NCBI GenBank assembly: GCA_021292165.1 | Contig: CM037879.1 | Location: 265,417,160 to 265,481,159 of the forward strand | DNA length: 64,000 nt | Reading direction: 5' to 3' | DNA from: Shinisaurus crocodilurus | Taxonomy: Eukaryota > Chordata > Lepidosauria > Squamata > Shinisauridae | Shown: positions 1-11,384 of the stretch, one piece after another | Layout: each line of letters starts with the position of its first letter | Position numbering within the stretch: position 1 is the first letter of the stretch | Position numbers and translations under genes: made by a program | The notes under the pieces: generated by a model | What the model was told of the DNA's origin: nothing | Seen by the model: the letters and a program-made list of their open reading frames with translations, nothing else | The model's database searches: none

Positions 1-930
1 CAAAACTATGCTTCAGGCAAAAGCGAAAGCAGGTTTATTGGCAGTAGTAAACATACAAATTGAAGAGGGGGATAGGGAAGTGAAATTGACAAGAAAGTAT
101 TTATGGTTACACACAATCAGAACTACAAAATATAGTCTACACTATTCTTAGCTAACATTGAAAAACGTACCTAGCCTAAAACTAGCAGTTTATGGACTTA
201 CGGAATTGTACCGCTTGAGGTTGAACCTCCGGGCTGGCCTAAGCCAATGACCCGCTCCATGCTTCTTGGCACCTTGCTTTCAACAACCTCCAGGAGCCTT
301 GGTTGCTTCTTTTACCCCCTCGCTTGCCCCTCCTCTCAATCCCCCAACCCCTCCCTCTGCTGACAGGATGAACCAGTTCAGCCAGGTGGGAGGATGTCTA
401 GAGGTTTCGGGGGCGCCTTGCCGATGGCCCATCAAGGGTGCTCAGAAGGGCGATTGAGGGTGCTTGGCAAACCATTTGCATGTAAATGTGTGCGAACTGA
501 GCACTCCTGCCCCGGGCGGGGATTAGGCAGGTAGAATGTGAGGCAAAGTGTGTGCTTTCTCTCCACATAAAATATTATAAAATAATGTATAATATAATAA
601 TGTCACAATTATAATATATAGGATTTTGTGTGTTTCCTCTAATAACATTTGTACTTGACCATGACCTTTGGTTGCCTGGCCATACCCTTGGCCACGCTTT
701 CATGTTGCCTGGCCATGCCCTCTTGATCACACCTTCATGTTGCTTAACCATATGTCTTACAAATTCACATGCATGTCCCCCCTATTTTCATCTGTGAAAT
801 GTTGGAGGGTATGCACCTTTCCCTCTGTAACCTTTTTACTTTTTCCTCTAACTTTGGTAAAAGGTTACAGTTTCCAGTTTCCAAAAACCAGTAACCTTTT
901 CTTTTCAAGATTGTACATGTTTTCTATTTA
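1..930. other. Intronic DNA, no gene recognised
   Basis: This is TRIM24 intron 1. There is an AATAAA on the minus strand near 34-39 and GC-richer DNA at 220-520, possibly an old LTR read leftwards, but I found no terminal repeats or target duplication to prove it. An AT-rich run lies at 565-625. No coding potential is recognised. Confidence 0.4.
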
Positions 931-938
931 CCTTGTCA

Positions 939-2457
939 CAGGGTGGATTTGATTTAAATCATGATTTAAATCACGATTTGATTTAATTCATGCGACTCCC
1001 CCCCCCCAAAGTGCACTCTTCCTCACTATAAGCTTAATACATATTTTACACGACTCAGAGTTACCAAAGACTCATTCTTGCTGGTGTAATCTTAATATTT
1101 ACAACCAAATGAAGGTTTCATTTTTAGAATAACAACTTTTCAGATTAGTTTTACAGTTATATCAAAAAAATACTGATTTGGTTATACTATTAGAAACACA
1201 TCATAGATAAATAACTATGAAATTATTACGAGGTGAACTATCTCCAGTTTAACAGGTTAATCATTCATATTTGGACAACTTTTCTGCTGCACTTTATTGG
1301 GAGGAGAAAAATAATCATTACCTTAATAACAATTTAAATAGTTTAACTAAAACAATAACATTATAGCATATGTATTCTTGTATTTGCTTAATCATCCATG
1401 TTTGTTAAATGATGTGGCTAAACAAAATATATATTTTTTTAAAACGTGCCCCTCCCTCCTCACACTTAGCTTCTTGTGCAGATCTATTCCACTCCCAACA
1501 ATCTTCTATTCACTGAATTTTTTGAAACTTAGCACTTAACAGGTAATGTGTTGTGCCTCCAGTTGGTCAGACAGAGACCAGCCGTGCCGGAGTGTGTTTG
1601 GGGTGGGGTCAGGCTAAGTGCAGCCTGACCCAGCTGGGCAGCCTTACCAATCAGCGCCTGCTCAAAAGGCAGGTCCCAAACACACTCAGATGCTGGAAGC
1701 AATTGTTTGTTACAGCTACCGCCAGACGCTCCTGATATTCCTGACCTCGGACCTGTGTACCTTTGATCTTTGGAACGACCCTGACTACGCCTGTGCCTGA
1801 CCCCTAACTGGTTTACGTTTGCTCTGTTTCGGACTAATATATGTTGGCTTTGACACTCGGACTATGATAACGACAACGGCTTATCTTGATACTGGGCGGA
1901 TTTACGACATAATGGGTTGATTCTGTGTACATAGATTTGCAAAGGAACCATGGGATTGAAGTATTTTTCTCAACTCTGTATGTTTATTTTATAACATTTT
2001 AGCTGTGAAGAAGAGGCATGTGATCTCTGCAGACACAAATTCACAGTTTTGAGAACTGTAAAACCAAGCATCTGTGATAATATCTTCTAGACAGAAAAAG
2101 TGCCCAATAATCTTACAGAAACCTCTGGAAGAGCATGATATTGTGAATGGATTAATGGAATTCATTTACCAAAATATTTAAACATTGCATGAATATACAG
2201 CCTCATGCTACATAATTAAAAACTAATCCTTATTTCATGATGAATAACCTTTGGACTATAATGTATCTTAAAAAGAAAATTATCTTTAGATAGATTTTTT
2301 TCCTCAAAAAGCATTTTATTTAAAAAATCCCAATTTTAATTTTAAAAAATCCAATTTTAATTTTAAAAAATCCAATTTAAATTAAAAAAATCCCAACTTA
2401 AATTTTAAAAATCCGATTTTACATTTTTAAAAAAAGCATTGATTTTTATCCACCCTG
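939..2457. mobile_element. Non-autonomous hAT element with 8-bp target duplication
   Basis: It starts CAGGGTGGAT and ends ATCCACCCTG, a perfect 10-bp terminal inverted repeat followed by GATTTAAATC-rich subterminal DNA at the left and TTTAAATT/AAAAATCC-rich DNA at the right. The flanks are identical 8-mers CCTTGTCA (931-938 and 2458-2465), the target duplication expected of hAT transposons. There is no transposase. The GATTTAAATC-rich ends match those of the larger hAT at 7898-10977, so it is probably a relative mobilised in trans. It carries a solo LTR at 1549-1909. Confidence 0.85.
1549..1909. mobile_element. Solo LTR, 361 bp, inside a hAT element
   Basis: It begins TGTTGTGCC and ends TTTACGACA, the TG...CA form of LTRs. 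The 5-mer TAATG flanks it on both sides (1544-1548 and 1910-1914). It is GC-richer than the host hAT. No internal retroviral or Gypsy coding region is attached, so it is a solo LTR left by LTR-LTR recombination. The superfamily (ERV or Gypsy) is not determined, and neither is the strand. Confidence 0.7.
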
Positions 2458-2465
2458 CCTTGTCA

Positions 2466-2825
2466 CATCAAAACAATCAAAATATTTACAAAAATGGTGA
2501 AAGGGCCATACCAGGAGGACTGGGAGGGGAAGAGGCAGATGCTTAGAAAGGGTTGGCTGGGCTGTTCTCCCTGGCCTGCTCATGGAGAGACCGAGAACTA
2601 TGGGATAAACAACATATCTCCAGCTTGCGTCCTGCACACTTGAGGCCTGCCTATAGGCTATAGCTTCTGTGTTCAGTAGTGTCTCGAACACTGACAGCAG
2701 TTGTGGCAATAACAGTAGTAGTGCCTCTCTGTCTCTCAATTAGGTTACATGGAAAAGCCTCCGTTGGTTTTGTCAGAGAGATAGCCTGAGGAAGAGAAGA
2801 GGACACACAGAGGTGGCATTACAAC
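2466..2825. other. Intronic DNA, nothing recognised
   Basis: The sequence has mixed composition with no repeat boundary or plausible exon that I can identify. The open frame on the minus strand across it shows no known domain. Confidence 0.4.
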
Positions 2826-3001
2826 AATCATAGGAACATAGGAAGCTGCCATATGCAGAGTCAAATCCTTGATCCATCTAGCCCAGTATTGTCGACAATG
2901 ACTGGCAGGGGTTTTCCAGCCCTACTTGGAGATGCCAGAGATTGATCCTAGGACCTTCAGCATGCAAAGCATGTGCTTTACCACTGAGCTATGCCCCCTC
3001 C
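2826..3001 (-). mobile_element. tRNA-derived SINE
   Basis: Read on the minus strand it starts like a tRNA gene, with an A-box-like TAGCTCAGTGGTAAAGC and a degenerate B box around TAGGATCAATC. A SINE body follows. The 3' end has two TTCCTATG-like octamers, resembling the octamer tail of CR1 LINEs, which suggests CR1-driven retrotransposition. It is not a functional tRNA because no cloverleaf 3' half follows. Confidence 0.7.
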
Positions 3002-3489
3002 CTACTGTGAATGGCCAGGCAAGCTAAGGTCAAACTACATGTTACATTAAACATGCTTTTAATAAAGTGTGCTTAAGCTGGGTGCTCTTACTTTAAAAGA
3101 CCATCTTCAATCTGGTAACCTGTGTCCTCACTGTGGGAAGCTGTGTGGATCTAGAATTGGCATCCACAGTCACTTACGGACCCATCGCTAGAGTCTACAC
3201 AATTTTCTTTAGAATTTTCCTCCTTTTAAAATCTCCTTTTTGTAAATTTTCTTTCTTTTTTTTTTATCCTGGAAGACAATCTTACTCGGTCACGAGTGAT
3301 CGCCTGACTGACTGTATGACGCAAAATGGAAATACTTTAAATTCGAATGAAAGATAAGTACAAGGCGACATTTAAGAAATACAGGGGGACAGCTGACAAA
3401 GCAGATAAAGATAAAAGGAAAGTGTGTTAATTTTTAACATAGCCTTTTGAAGGCACTTAGCTTCCATCCCATCTGTATTTGACTGTTAG

Positions 3490-3565
3490 TACCAAATTTC
3501 AGAGAGGTAGCCATGTTGTAACAAAAATAGTTTTGGTGGCACCTTAAAGGCTAACAGGCTCAGGA
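3490..3565 (-). repeat. Fragment of the 'aaggtgccacaagac' repeat family
   Basis: The plus-strand words TTTCAGAGAGGTAGCCATGTTG and GTGGCACCTTAAAGGCTAAC are the reverse complement of the 3' part of a widespread amniote repeat. The same family lies at 39030-40740 and near 19501. This copy has lost the CTGATGA-containing portion. Confidence 0.55.
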
Positions 3566-4500
3566 AGCAATCCTATGCTCAAATTACACTGTCTAGTGAG
3601 GTACCCTATAGAATCATAGAAAGAAACATAGAAAAGTAGAGTTGGAAGGGGCCTACAAGGTTCAATGCAGGAATCCAGGTCAAAGCATCCCTGACAGATG
3701 GCTGTCCAGTTTCACCTTGAATGCCTACAGATTGGGAGAGCCCACCACCTCCCTAGGTAGTTGGTTCCATTGTCTTATTGCTCTGAAAAGTCAGGAATTT
3801 TTTCCGGATGTTTAGGTGGAATCTAGGTTCCTGTAACTTGAGCCCATTATTCCGTGTCCTGCAAACTGGGATGATCCAGAAGAGATCCTGGCCCTCCTCT
3901 CTGTGACAACCCTTCAAGGACTGGAAGAGTGCGATCATATCTCCCCTCAGTCTCCTCTTCTGAAGGCTAAACATGCCGAGTTCTTTCAGTCTCTCCTCAT
4001 AGGGTCTTGTTTCCAGTCCCTTAATCATCCTTGTTGCCTGCCTCTGAACCCTCTCCAGTTTGTCTACATCCTTCTTAAAGTGTGGTGCCCAGAACTGGAC
4101 ACAGTACTCAAGATGAGGCCGAACCAGTGCCGAGTAAAGGGGAATTATCACTTCCCGCGATTTGGAAGCTTTACTTCTATTAATGCAGCCCAAAATAGCA
4201 TTTGCCTTCTTTGCAGCCATATCGCATTGCTGGCTCATATTCAGTTTGTGATCTACCACAATTCCAAGATCCTTCTCACTTGTAGTATTGTTGAGCCAAG
4301 TGTCCCCCATGCTGTAACTCTGCATTTGGTTTCCTTTCCCTAGGTGCAGCACTTGGCATTTATCCCTATTAAATTTCATTCTGTTGTTTTCGGCCCAGTG
4401 CTCCAGCCTATCGAGATCGCCTTGAATTTTCTTTCTGTCTTCCAGAGTATTAGCTGTTCCACCCAACTTTGTGTCATCTGCAAATTTGATAAGCAGTGAG

Positions 4501-4733
4501 AGCCAGTGTGGCGTAGTGGTGAGAGTGTTGGACTGGGACTCGGGAGATCCGGGTTCTAGTCCCCACTTGGCCATGAAACTCACTGGGTGACTTTGGGCCA
4601 GTCACTGATTCTCAGCCTAACCTACCTCACAGGGTTGTTGTGAGGATAAAATGGAGAGGAGGAAGAGGATTATGTAAGCTGCCTTGGGTTCCTTGCAGGA
4701 AAAAAGGCGGGGTATAAACATAATAAATAAAAA
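4501..4733 (+). mobile_element. Sauria-type tRNA SINE
   Basis: It starts AGCCAGTGTGGCGTAGTGG with a tRNA-like A box and has a B box in GATCCGGGTTCTAGTCC. The diagnostic middle is CTCACTGGGTGACTTTGG and CTACCTCACAGGGTTG. It ends in GGCGGGGTATAAACAT plus AATAAATAAA. It splits the CR1 reverse transcriptase, so it is younger than the CR1. Confidence 0.88.
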
Positions 4734-5911
4734 AGCCATCCCTGCACCTCGTCATCCAAGTCATTAATAAAAATGTTGAAGAGCACTGGGGCCAGGACCG
4801 AACACTGTGGTACCCCGCTCATTACCTCTCCCCAGTTTGAGAAGGAACCATTGATAAGCACTCTTTGAGTCCGATTCTGTAGCCAATTGTGGATCCACCT
4901 CATAGTTGTTCCATCTAGCCCACTTTTAGCTAGCTTGCTAATCAGGATATCATGAGGCACTTTGTCGAAAGCTTTGCTGAAGTCCAGATATATTATGTCC
5001 ACAGCAAATCCATGCTGGCTTCTAGTAATCACTGCATTGTTTTCAAGGTGCTTGCAGACTGACTTTTTTATAATCTGCTCCAAAAAATTTCCCAGGGATT
5101 GATGTCAGACTGACTGGCCTATAGTTCCCAAGTTCCTCCTTATTGCCCTTTTTGAAGATGGGAACAACATTTGCCCTCCTCTAGTCATCTGGCACTTCAC
5201 CTGTCCTCCATGATTTCTCAAAGATAATAGACAGTGGTTCTGAGAGTTCTTCTGCCAGTTCCTTTATTACTCTAGGATGCAGTTCATCAGGCCCTGGAGA
5301 TTTAAACTCATTCAGAGTAATCAGGTACTCCTTGACCATTTGCCTATCAATCTCAAGCTGCAATCCTGCCCCTTCAGTCTGCACTTCAGGTTTGCCAGGG
5401 GGGTCATAGACCCTCTTTTGGGAGAAGACCGAGCCGAAGTAGGAATTGAACATTTCTGCCTTTTCGTCTTCTGTTATCAATTTGCCATCCTCATTGCGTA
5501 GTTGAACCACCATTTCTTTCCTCTGTCTTTTACTGTGCATGTATCTGAAGAAAGCTTTCTTGTTGTTTTTAGCATCCCTGGCTAGCCTCAGCTCATTCTC
5601 AGCTTTAGCCTGCGTGACACTATTCCTGCAGTTCCGTGCTACCTGCCTGTACTCTTCCCTTGTAGCCTGTCCTTCCTTCCACATCCTATGTGTGTCCTTT
5701 TTTGTTTTCAGGTCATCTCTGAGTTTTTTGTGAAGCCACATTGGCTTCTTCTGTTGCCCTCTGCCTTTTTTCCTTGTGGGAATTGTTTGCAATTGTGCCT
5801 TTAAAACTTCCTTTTTAAAAAACTCCCACCCCTCCAGGGCCACTTTCCCCATTAGAGTCGGTTGGGCTACACTCAACTTTTGCTTCCTTTAGAATCAAGA
5901 ACTCAAGTATA

Positions 5912-6047
5912 ACATAGATTTTATAGATAGAGTTGGAAGGAGCCTACAAGGCTATCAAGTCCAACCCCCTGCTCAATGCAGGAAACTAGAGGGGTCTCCC
6001 TTCCAATTAATAACCAGGCTTGAACCTGCTTAGCTTTCCACGCTCAG
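5912..6047 (-). mobile_element. 5S-rRNA-derived SINE with CR1-like tail
   Basis: On the minus strand the head reads GGAAAGCTAAGCAGGTTC, then AGCCTGGTTATTAATTGG, then AAGGGAGACC. This follows the 5S rRNA region carrying box A (AGCTAAGCAGG) and box C (TTGGATGGGAGACC). The tail, GCATTGAGCAGGGGGTTGG and CTTCCAACTCTATC, matches the 3' end of CR1 elements in this window. It is nested in the CR1 at 3610-7350. Confidence 0.75.
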
Positions 6048-6849
6048 ACAAGCTGAGCCAACATAAGCCACAAGCCTGTATGGTCACTTTCCCCCAGAGT
6101 TCCCAAAACTGCCACTTTATCCACTAACTCGTCTCTGTTGGTTAGAATAAGGTCAAGGATAACTGATCCTCTAGTTCCTTCCTCCACTTTCTGTAGGAGG
6201 AAGTTATCAGCAACACAGGTCAGGAATTTCTGGGAGTGGCCATGTTTGGCTGAATAAGTCTCCCAACAGATATCGGGGAAATTGAAGTCACCCATTACTA
6301 CCACATCATGCCTCCTTGAAACATTTGCAATTTGCTTTTCAAAAGTTTCATCTTTGTCTTCTCCTTGATTGGGTGGTCGATAGTAGACTCCAACCGCCAT
6401 GTTCGTCTTATTTTTTGCCCCTTTATTTTAACCCAGATGCTCTCAACGGGGCTGCCAAACTCATCTTCCTGTATCTCTGTGCAGATATACGTATTTTTTA
6501 ACATACAGCGCAACTCCACCTCCCTTTCTGTTGCTTCTGTTCCTTTTGAACAAGTTATACCCTTTAATTGCTGTATTCCAGCCATGGGAGTCATCCCACC
6601 AGGTTTCAGTTATCCCTATCAAGTCGTATTTGCCCTCTAGTATCAAGAGTTCAAGTTCGTTCTGTTTGTTGCCCATACTCTGGGCATTAGTATAGAGACA
6701 TCGAAGACTATGTGCTTTATAGTCCGACTTTTTCCCTACATTTTGTGGTAGACTATCATTGGGCACCATTGGAACTGTTCTCTCCATTGTGGCTCAGAGG
6801 CCTTCTTCCATTGTTACCCCTGAGTTTATGTCCCCCTCCCCTGTTGGAT

Positions 6850-7330
6850 TCAGTTTAAAGCCCTCCTGATTAAGTTCCTCATGCTGTGGCCAAACACATT
6901 CTTCCCAATCCTTGTGAGGTGCAAGCCATCCTTTGCCAGCAGCTTATCTTCCAGGAAGTGTAGCCCGTGGTCCCAGAATCCAAATCTCTCGCGTCGGCAC
7001 CACCTTCGTAGCCAGTCATTTACTCGGGAGTATTTTTCTTTCCCTTTCTATTTCTCTTTCAAGTACTGGAAGGATGCATGAGAAAACTATCTGTGCCCCA
7101 AAAGTTCTTGAGTTCCCTTCCCAACTCTTCAAAGTCTGCCGTGATTTCTTTGTAACTTGGAGATACCCTCCTGCTGGGGTCCCAGAACCAGCATAATGTC
7201 CCAGATATAGTGGCATAATATTACTGTAGCATATCCACTCTGCTAGCGGACAGTCCAAAAATGGGCATGGCACATGGCAGTAGGGTTGCTTTGGGGAGCT
7301 GAACTTATGTCTAAAAATCTTCTTTTGCAC
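6850..7330 (-). pseudogene. CR1 ORF1 remnant (esterase-like domain)
   Basis: In shifting frames the minus strand reads YKEITADFEELGRELKNF, then GAQIVFSCILPV, then VNDWLRRWCRREGFGFWDH, then LLAKDGLHLTRIGKNVFG. These are the GDSL/esterase-like motifs of ORF1 in vertebrate CR1 LINEs. Several frameshifts are needed, so it is a relic. It lies just upstream of ORF2, as expected. Confidence 0.75.
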
Positions 7331-7479
7331 ATTTAGGTGTCGCATCAAGATATTATCGTTAAGACCTGCATTTCATCAGGATGATCCTTAATTTGACCCA
7401 TTGTTGATTTAATATTGCTGTGGTTGTGAATTATACATTTATTTTATAGTTTACTGTTTTTGTCTGAATACCAGTCAGG

Positions 7480-7888
7480 ACAGAAGGTCAGGCTATAAAG
7501 ACATGTCTTGAGACCAGGCTGCTTGAAAGACCACATTCTCCTACATGAGCCTGCCCAAGTTTTAAGATCTTTAGGAGGGACCACCATCGGAGGCACATTT
7601 GGCAGCCATGCCAAGGGAGGCCAGGCTGGCTACATCTTTTTGCCCTTCTGCTAGCAGGCAAGTATGTTTTTATTCAGACAGGTGTTTGGGTTTTAAGCCG
7701 CTTTCTGAAGTAGGTTTTAGCTGGTGGGCGCTGTTTATTTTTATTGATGTGTTTTTGACTGATTTTTTTTGGTATGTTTAATTATAATTTAGTATTTCAT
7801 CTAATATTTTAGTGTTCTTAGCCACCTTGAACACTATTTGTTGTAGAAAGGCAGGATATACATTAATAACATTTTAATTAATAAATAT
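7480..7888 (+). mobile_element. LINE 3' end (L2/CR1-like)
   Basis: The plus strand encodes a short C-terminal stretch resembling the end of non-LTR ORF2 proteins, including HEPAQVLRSLGGTTIG. Next comes a 3' UTR ending AAAGGCAGGATATACATTAA with AATAAAT. The hAT element at 7898 begins just after it. The exact family is uncertain. Confidence 0.55.
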
Positions 7889-8178
7889 GCTTAGAAGCAT
7901 TTTTTGATTTAAATCAATGATTTTTTTTATTTAATCAATCCCCCCTCCAATTTTTTTAGTAAAATAAATTTCAAATTTCAGGCAACCACATGTACAAATA
8001 GCCTGCACTTAATAGTTAAGAACACCAAATTATACAGATAACGTTAATCAGAACAGGTTTCGTTTAATAGAGTATTGTTGCATTTTTGCATATTTAAAGC
8101 GACCTCAACAGTAATTATTTGTCATACACTGCATGTTACTTAACTTAACTTACGTTAATCACTTTCACTTAATTTCCT

Positions 8179-9254
8179 TCACTTTCCTTTTTGATTCTGA
8201 TTCATGGCTTTAAACAAAAACACTAATTTGGCAGCTTTGTCTAAGCCTAAACAATTTCGCTTTTTCGATTGTACCAATCCAAATGATGAAAACACTCTTT
8301 CTACATCTGCTGTGGAGGCAGTTGCAGTGTGCAACTGTTCTGCAACATCGATCACCTCCTGATGCAGTTTGTCCTGCTGTGAAGTCCACCATTCCAGAGG
8401 CTGGACTGAATTAATGACATTTTTACTTAACATATACTGAGAAAATGGCTTGGCTTTAGCTTTGTGTAGGACTATATTTGGATGGTTTTCATTGGCCCAA
8501 TCCATCCCCGAGTCATACTCCTCTTCTGTTAAGTTTTTGCCCATGACAGATGGAGTCATAATGTTAGCAAGATAGTGAGCTGGTGTTAATGCTTGCTTGA
8601 AACAGGTTTGTAGATTGCTTTGATCATTTGCAGTCAATATTCCGCAAGCTGTCAGATCTTCCGAAAGTTGCTTCAAAACGTCAACTGCCCTACCAATACT
8701 GCACGAATCTCTCTGTAATTTGTCCAATGCCACAGCAATAGGTTTGAGCTTTTTAAGGAGATCTTCAACATTTCCTTTGATTCCCAAGTTAGAGACCTTG
8801 TTTTTGATGTCTGCATCGATCTTCTCTCGATTTTCCTCACAGATTTGCATGATGATGGGCCAGTTTTTGATGCAGGCTTCTAAACAATCGGCGACAGTGT
8901 TCCAGTGAACATCTTGTGGAATCGGCAGTGTTTTTGCTCCTGTTGCCCTGTAAGCAGCTGATGAGAAATGGTTGTTTCTGAAGTACTTTACAATAGCAAC
9001 CACATGGTTCTTGACATTAGGAATATCCACATCTTTAGCCAATAGATGCATTAGATGGGCACTACATCCATACGTAATGAGGTTAAGGGCCTCCTCTTTA
9101 CCAAGTTCTTTCCTCATTTTTTTTACGTTACCAGTATTATCGGTTACTAGGCTACCTACACGACAATGGAATTTTCCCCTGCAATCACGAATAGCCTTCC
9201 TGGCTACCTCTGTAAGGTATTCACTGGTATGAGCGTGTCCAGATGTGTCTATGG
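8179..9254 (-). pseudogene. hAT transposase, C-terminal two-thirds
   Basis: Once a cut-and-paste transposase for its own element. Recognisable parts on the minus strand are the VTDNTGNVKKM acidic motif, the CSAHLMHLLAKD segment typical of hAT proteins, QDVHWNTVADCLE, and at the C-terminus the dimerisation (HATC) region TASTADVERVFSSFGLVQSKKR. The reading frame is uninterrupted for about 350 codons. The N-terminal BED zinc finger and first catalytic region are missing. The frame continues to 9408, but the first ~50 residues come from the Tc1 inverted repeat read backwards. Confidence 0.88.
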
Positions 9255-9256
9255 TA

Positions 9257-10706
9257 CAGTCATGTGAAAAAGAAAGTACACCCTTCTCGAGTTCCATGGT
9301 TCCACATATTAGGCTAGAAGAAAAATCATCGGGCCTGTAGCAGGTCTCAAAATTAGGTAAAGACAACCTCAGATGAACAATAAGACATGACAGAGTACAC
9401 CGTGGCATTATTTATTGTACAGAAATACAGCCAAAATGGAGAAGCCATGTGGGAAAAACTAAGTACACCCTTACTGCTGCCATAGGTATGAAGAGGCTAA
9501 GGAGCAGCCAGGTGCTGCTACGGAAATGCCCTTGATGAACTGATCATCAGCAAGTGTGACCACTTCTATAAAAGCTGAAGTGTCAGGAGTTTGCTGGTCT
9601 CCAGCAGTCAGGTGTGTTACCACAATGCCAAGGAGAGAAGACATCAGCAATGATCTTAGGGAAGCAATTGTTGCTGCCCATCAATCCGGGAAGGGTTATA
9701 AGGCCATTTCCAAACAATTTAAAGTCCATCATTCTACAGTGAGGAAGATTATTCACAAGTGGAAAACATTCAAGACAGTTGCCAATCTTCCCAGGAGTGG
9801 ACGTCCCAGCAAATTCACGCCAATGGCAGACCATGCAATGCTCAGAGAAATTGCAAAACATCCAAGTGTTACAACTCAGGTGCTACAGGCCGCAGTCAGC
9901 AGGTGCAACACTAAAGTTCATGACAGTACAATTAGAAAAAGACTGAACAAGTATGGTTTGTATGGAAGGGTTTCCAGGAGAAAGCCTCTTTTCTCCAAAA
10001 AGAACATGGCAGCATGGCTTGGGTTTGCAAAGTTGCATCTGAACAAATCACAAACCTTCTGAAGCAATGTCCTTTGGACAGACGAGACCAAAGTGGAGCT
10101 GTTTGGCCATAATGCACAGCGCCACGTTTGGCGAAAACCAAACACAGCATATCAGCACAAACATCTCAGACCAACTGTCAAGCACGGTGGTGGAGGGGTG
10201 ATTTGGGCTTGTTTTGCAGCCAGAGGGCATGGGCACCTTGCAGTCATTGAGTCAACCATGACCTCCTCTGTATACCAAGTTATTCTAGAGTCGAATGTGA
10301 GGCCATCTGTCTGGCAGCTAAAACTTGGCCGAAATTGGGTCATGTAACAGGACAATGAACCCAAGCACACCAGCAAATCTACAACAGAATGGCTGACGAA
10401 GAATCAAGGTGCTGCAATGGCTCAGTCAAAGTCCAGACCTCAACCCGATTGAAATGCTGTGGTGGGACCTTAACAGAGCTGTGCATAAACAAATGCCCAC
10501 AAACCGCACAGAACTGAAACAATGTTGTAAAGAAGAGTGGGCCAAAATTCCTCCACAACGATGTGAGAGACTGATCACGTCATACCGGAAACTATTACTT
10601 CAAGTTATTGCTGCTAAAGGTGGTTCTACCAGCTATTGAATCATAAGGTGTACTTAGTTGACATTATGCTTCTTCTGTCTGGTGGTTTGGCTACTGTTCA
10701 ATAAGA
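9257..10706 (+). mobile_element. Tc1/mariner-type (Tc1-like) transposon
   Basis: It begins CAGTCATGTGAAAAAGAAAG after a TA (9255-9256), with a long left inverted repeat of about 200 bp that includes GTACACCCTTCTCGAG. A Tc1 transposase relic lies at 9625-10639. The matching right repeat starts at GGTGTACTTAG (about 10649) but is diverged and truncated near 10706. It inserted in the transposase of the hAT at 7898-10977 and is therefore younger than it. Confidence 0.85.
9625..10639 (+). pseudogene. Tc1-like DD34E transposase, inactivated
   Basis: Starts MPRREDISNDLREAIVAAHQ with a paired-type helix-turn-helix region (KAISKQFKVHHSTVRKIIHKW), a GRPSK-like AT-hook linker (SGRPSKFTP) and a second helix-turn-helix. 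Catalytic residues are visible: D in WTDETKVELFG, D in QDNEPKHTS and E in SPDLNPIEMLWWDL, giving the DD34E pattern. Stop codons after KSQTF (about 10060) and after RNWVM (about 10345), plus a frameshift near 10405, break it. It otherwise spans the normal length of about 340 residues. Confidence 0.9.
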
Positions 10707-10985
10707 GCTCTCTGCCTGACAGGCTCAGAGTTGTTTTGTTGTGGTCTGCTTGCAAGTACCGTAACTTCCTGCCCTGCCCACAGAGGGAATTCCCCGTCTC
10801 ACTTTCAGTTTCCTTTTAACTTTCAGCTTGTGCTTCTTTTTGAAAATTTTTATTTATCATTACTGCAGTGCAGCAACTATTACTCAATTTATTTTTTAAT
10901 TTGATTTAAATCAATAATTTTTATTGATGATTTAACCATTGATTTAAATCATTCTGACTTAAATCATTGCAACCCTGCTTAGAAG

Positions 10986-11349
10986 TACCTTTAACTGAGT
11001 TAAACAAGGCTTCCTAGTGTTAGAAATACTAACTGTATTAATAATTGATTTTAAATAATGCCATTTTGCCTGTCTGCTGCTTGAACTAAAGTTACCCTCT
11101 GTTGTTTTCAGCTTGCAAAAGCATTTTTGTATTGTAAGGAGAAAAGTAACTCCTTATTGATAAAACATATTAAAACCCTGAGAAAAGAACAAATATAAAG
11201 ATATACAAGTAAGCAGCAACATTCTGCTGATGTTCCAGGCCAGCTGCCAAATGATAAAACTTGGCAGTAACTAGTGGCCAAGTGATAAGATAGATGAAAG
11301 GCAGGACCCACAAGCTACGAACCCACTCCTTCAAAGAGAGTGCAACCCC
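10986..11349. other. Intronic DNA, nothing recognised
   Basis: AT-rich sequence without recognisable repeat ends or exon. Open frames on the minus strand show hydrophobic stretches only and look like chance. Confidence 0.4.
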
Positions 11350-11384
11350 ATGCAGGACAGGTTGAGGAGGGAGATGAGAGAGCG

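Larger units (their letters stand above)
3753..6787 (-). pseudogene. CR1 ORF2 remnant (endonuclease + reverse transcriptase)
   Basis: Read from right to left, 6461-6787 encodes the start of an APE-type endonuclease (LRCLYTNAQSMGNKQNE, then DLIGITETWWDD). At 6044-6400 it continues with [10 protein letters not shown] and [13 protein letters not shown], and ends with GESDHTGLW. The reverse transcriptase spans 5181-5876 (thumb-proximal linker, GPDELHPRVIKELA), 4670-5083 (DFSKAFDKVPHDIL, GVPQCSVLAPVLFNIFINDL) and 3753-4480. The last part includes the catalytic FADDTKLGG and the C-terminal CR1 module with LERVQRQATRMIKGL. It would copy the element's own RNA at a nicked target if intact. Frameshifts, stops and two SINE insertions break it. 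Confidence 0.88.
3610..7350 (-). mobile_element. Nearly full-length CR1 LINE with two SINEs inserted
   Basis: The minus strand carries ORF1-like sequence (about 6850-7330), then ORF2 endonuclease and reverse transcriptase (3753-6787), then a 3' UTR ending in CR1-type ATTCTATG-like octamers near 3611-3630. A Sauria SINE (4501-4733) interrupts the reverse transcriptase, and a 5S-derived SINE (5912-6047) sits between endonuclease and reverse transcriptase. Several reading frames are used, so the element is dead. Length and order agree with an almost complete CR1 missing only its extreme 5' end. Confidence 0.9.
7898..10977 (-). mobile_element. hAT transposon with 8-bp target duplication, carrying a Tc1
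   Basis: The 8-mer CTTAGAAG flanks both ends (7890-7897 and 10978-10985). The right end reads TTGCAACCCTG; the left end, CATTTTTTGATTTAAATC, has a decayed CAGGG. Both subterminal regions are rich in GATTTAAATC, as in the hAT at 939-2457. Inside are a broken hAT transposase on the minus strand (8179-9254) and a Tc1 element (9257-10706). Only about 270 bp remain between the Tc1 and the right end, so the N-terminal half of the transposase is gone. Confidence 0.88.

Noticed and set aside
2826..3001. Possible tRNA gene
   Set aside because: Only the A- and B-box half is tRNA-like; a SINE body and octamer tail follow.
3903..4343. 146-codon plus-strand open frame
   Set aside because: Antisense shadow of the CR1 reverse transcriptase.
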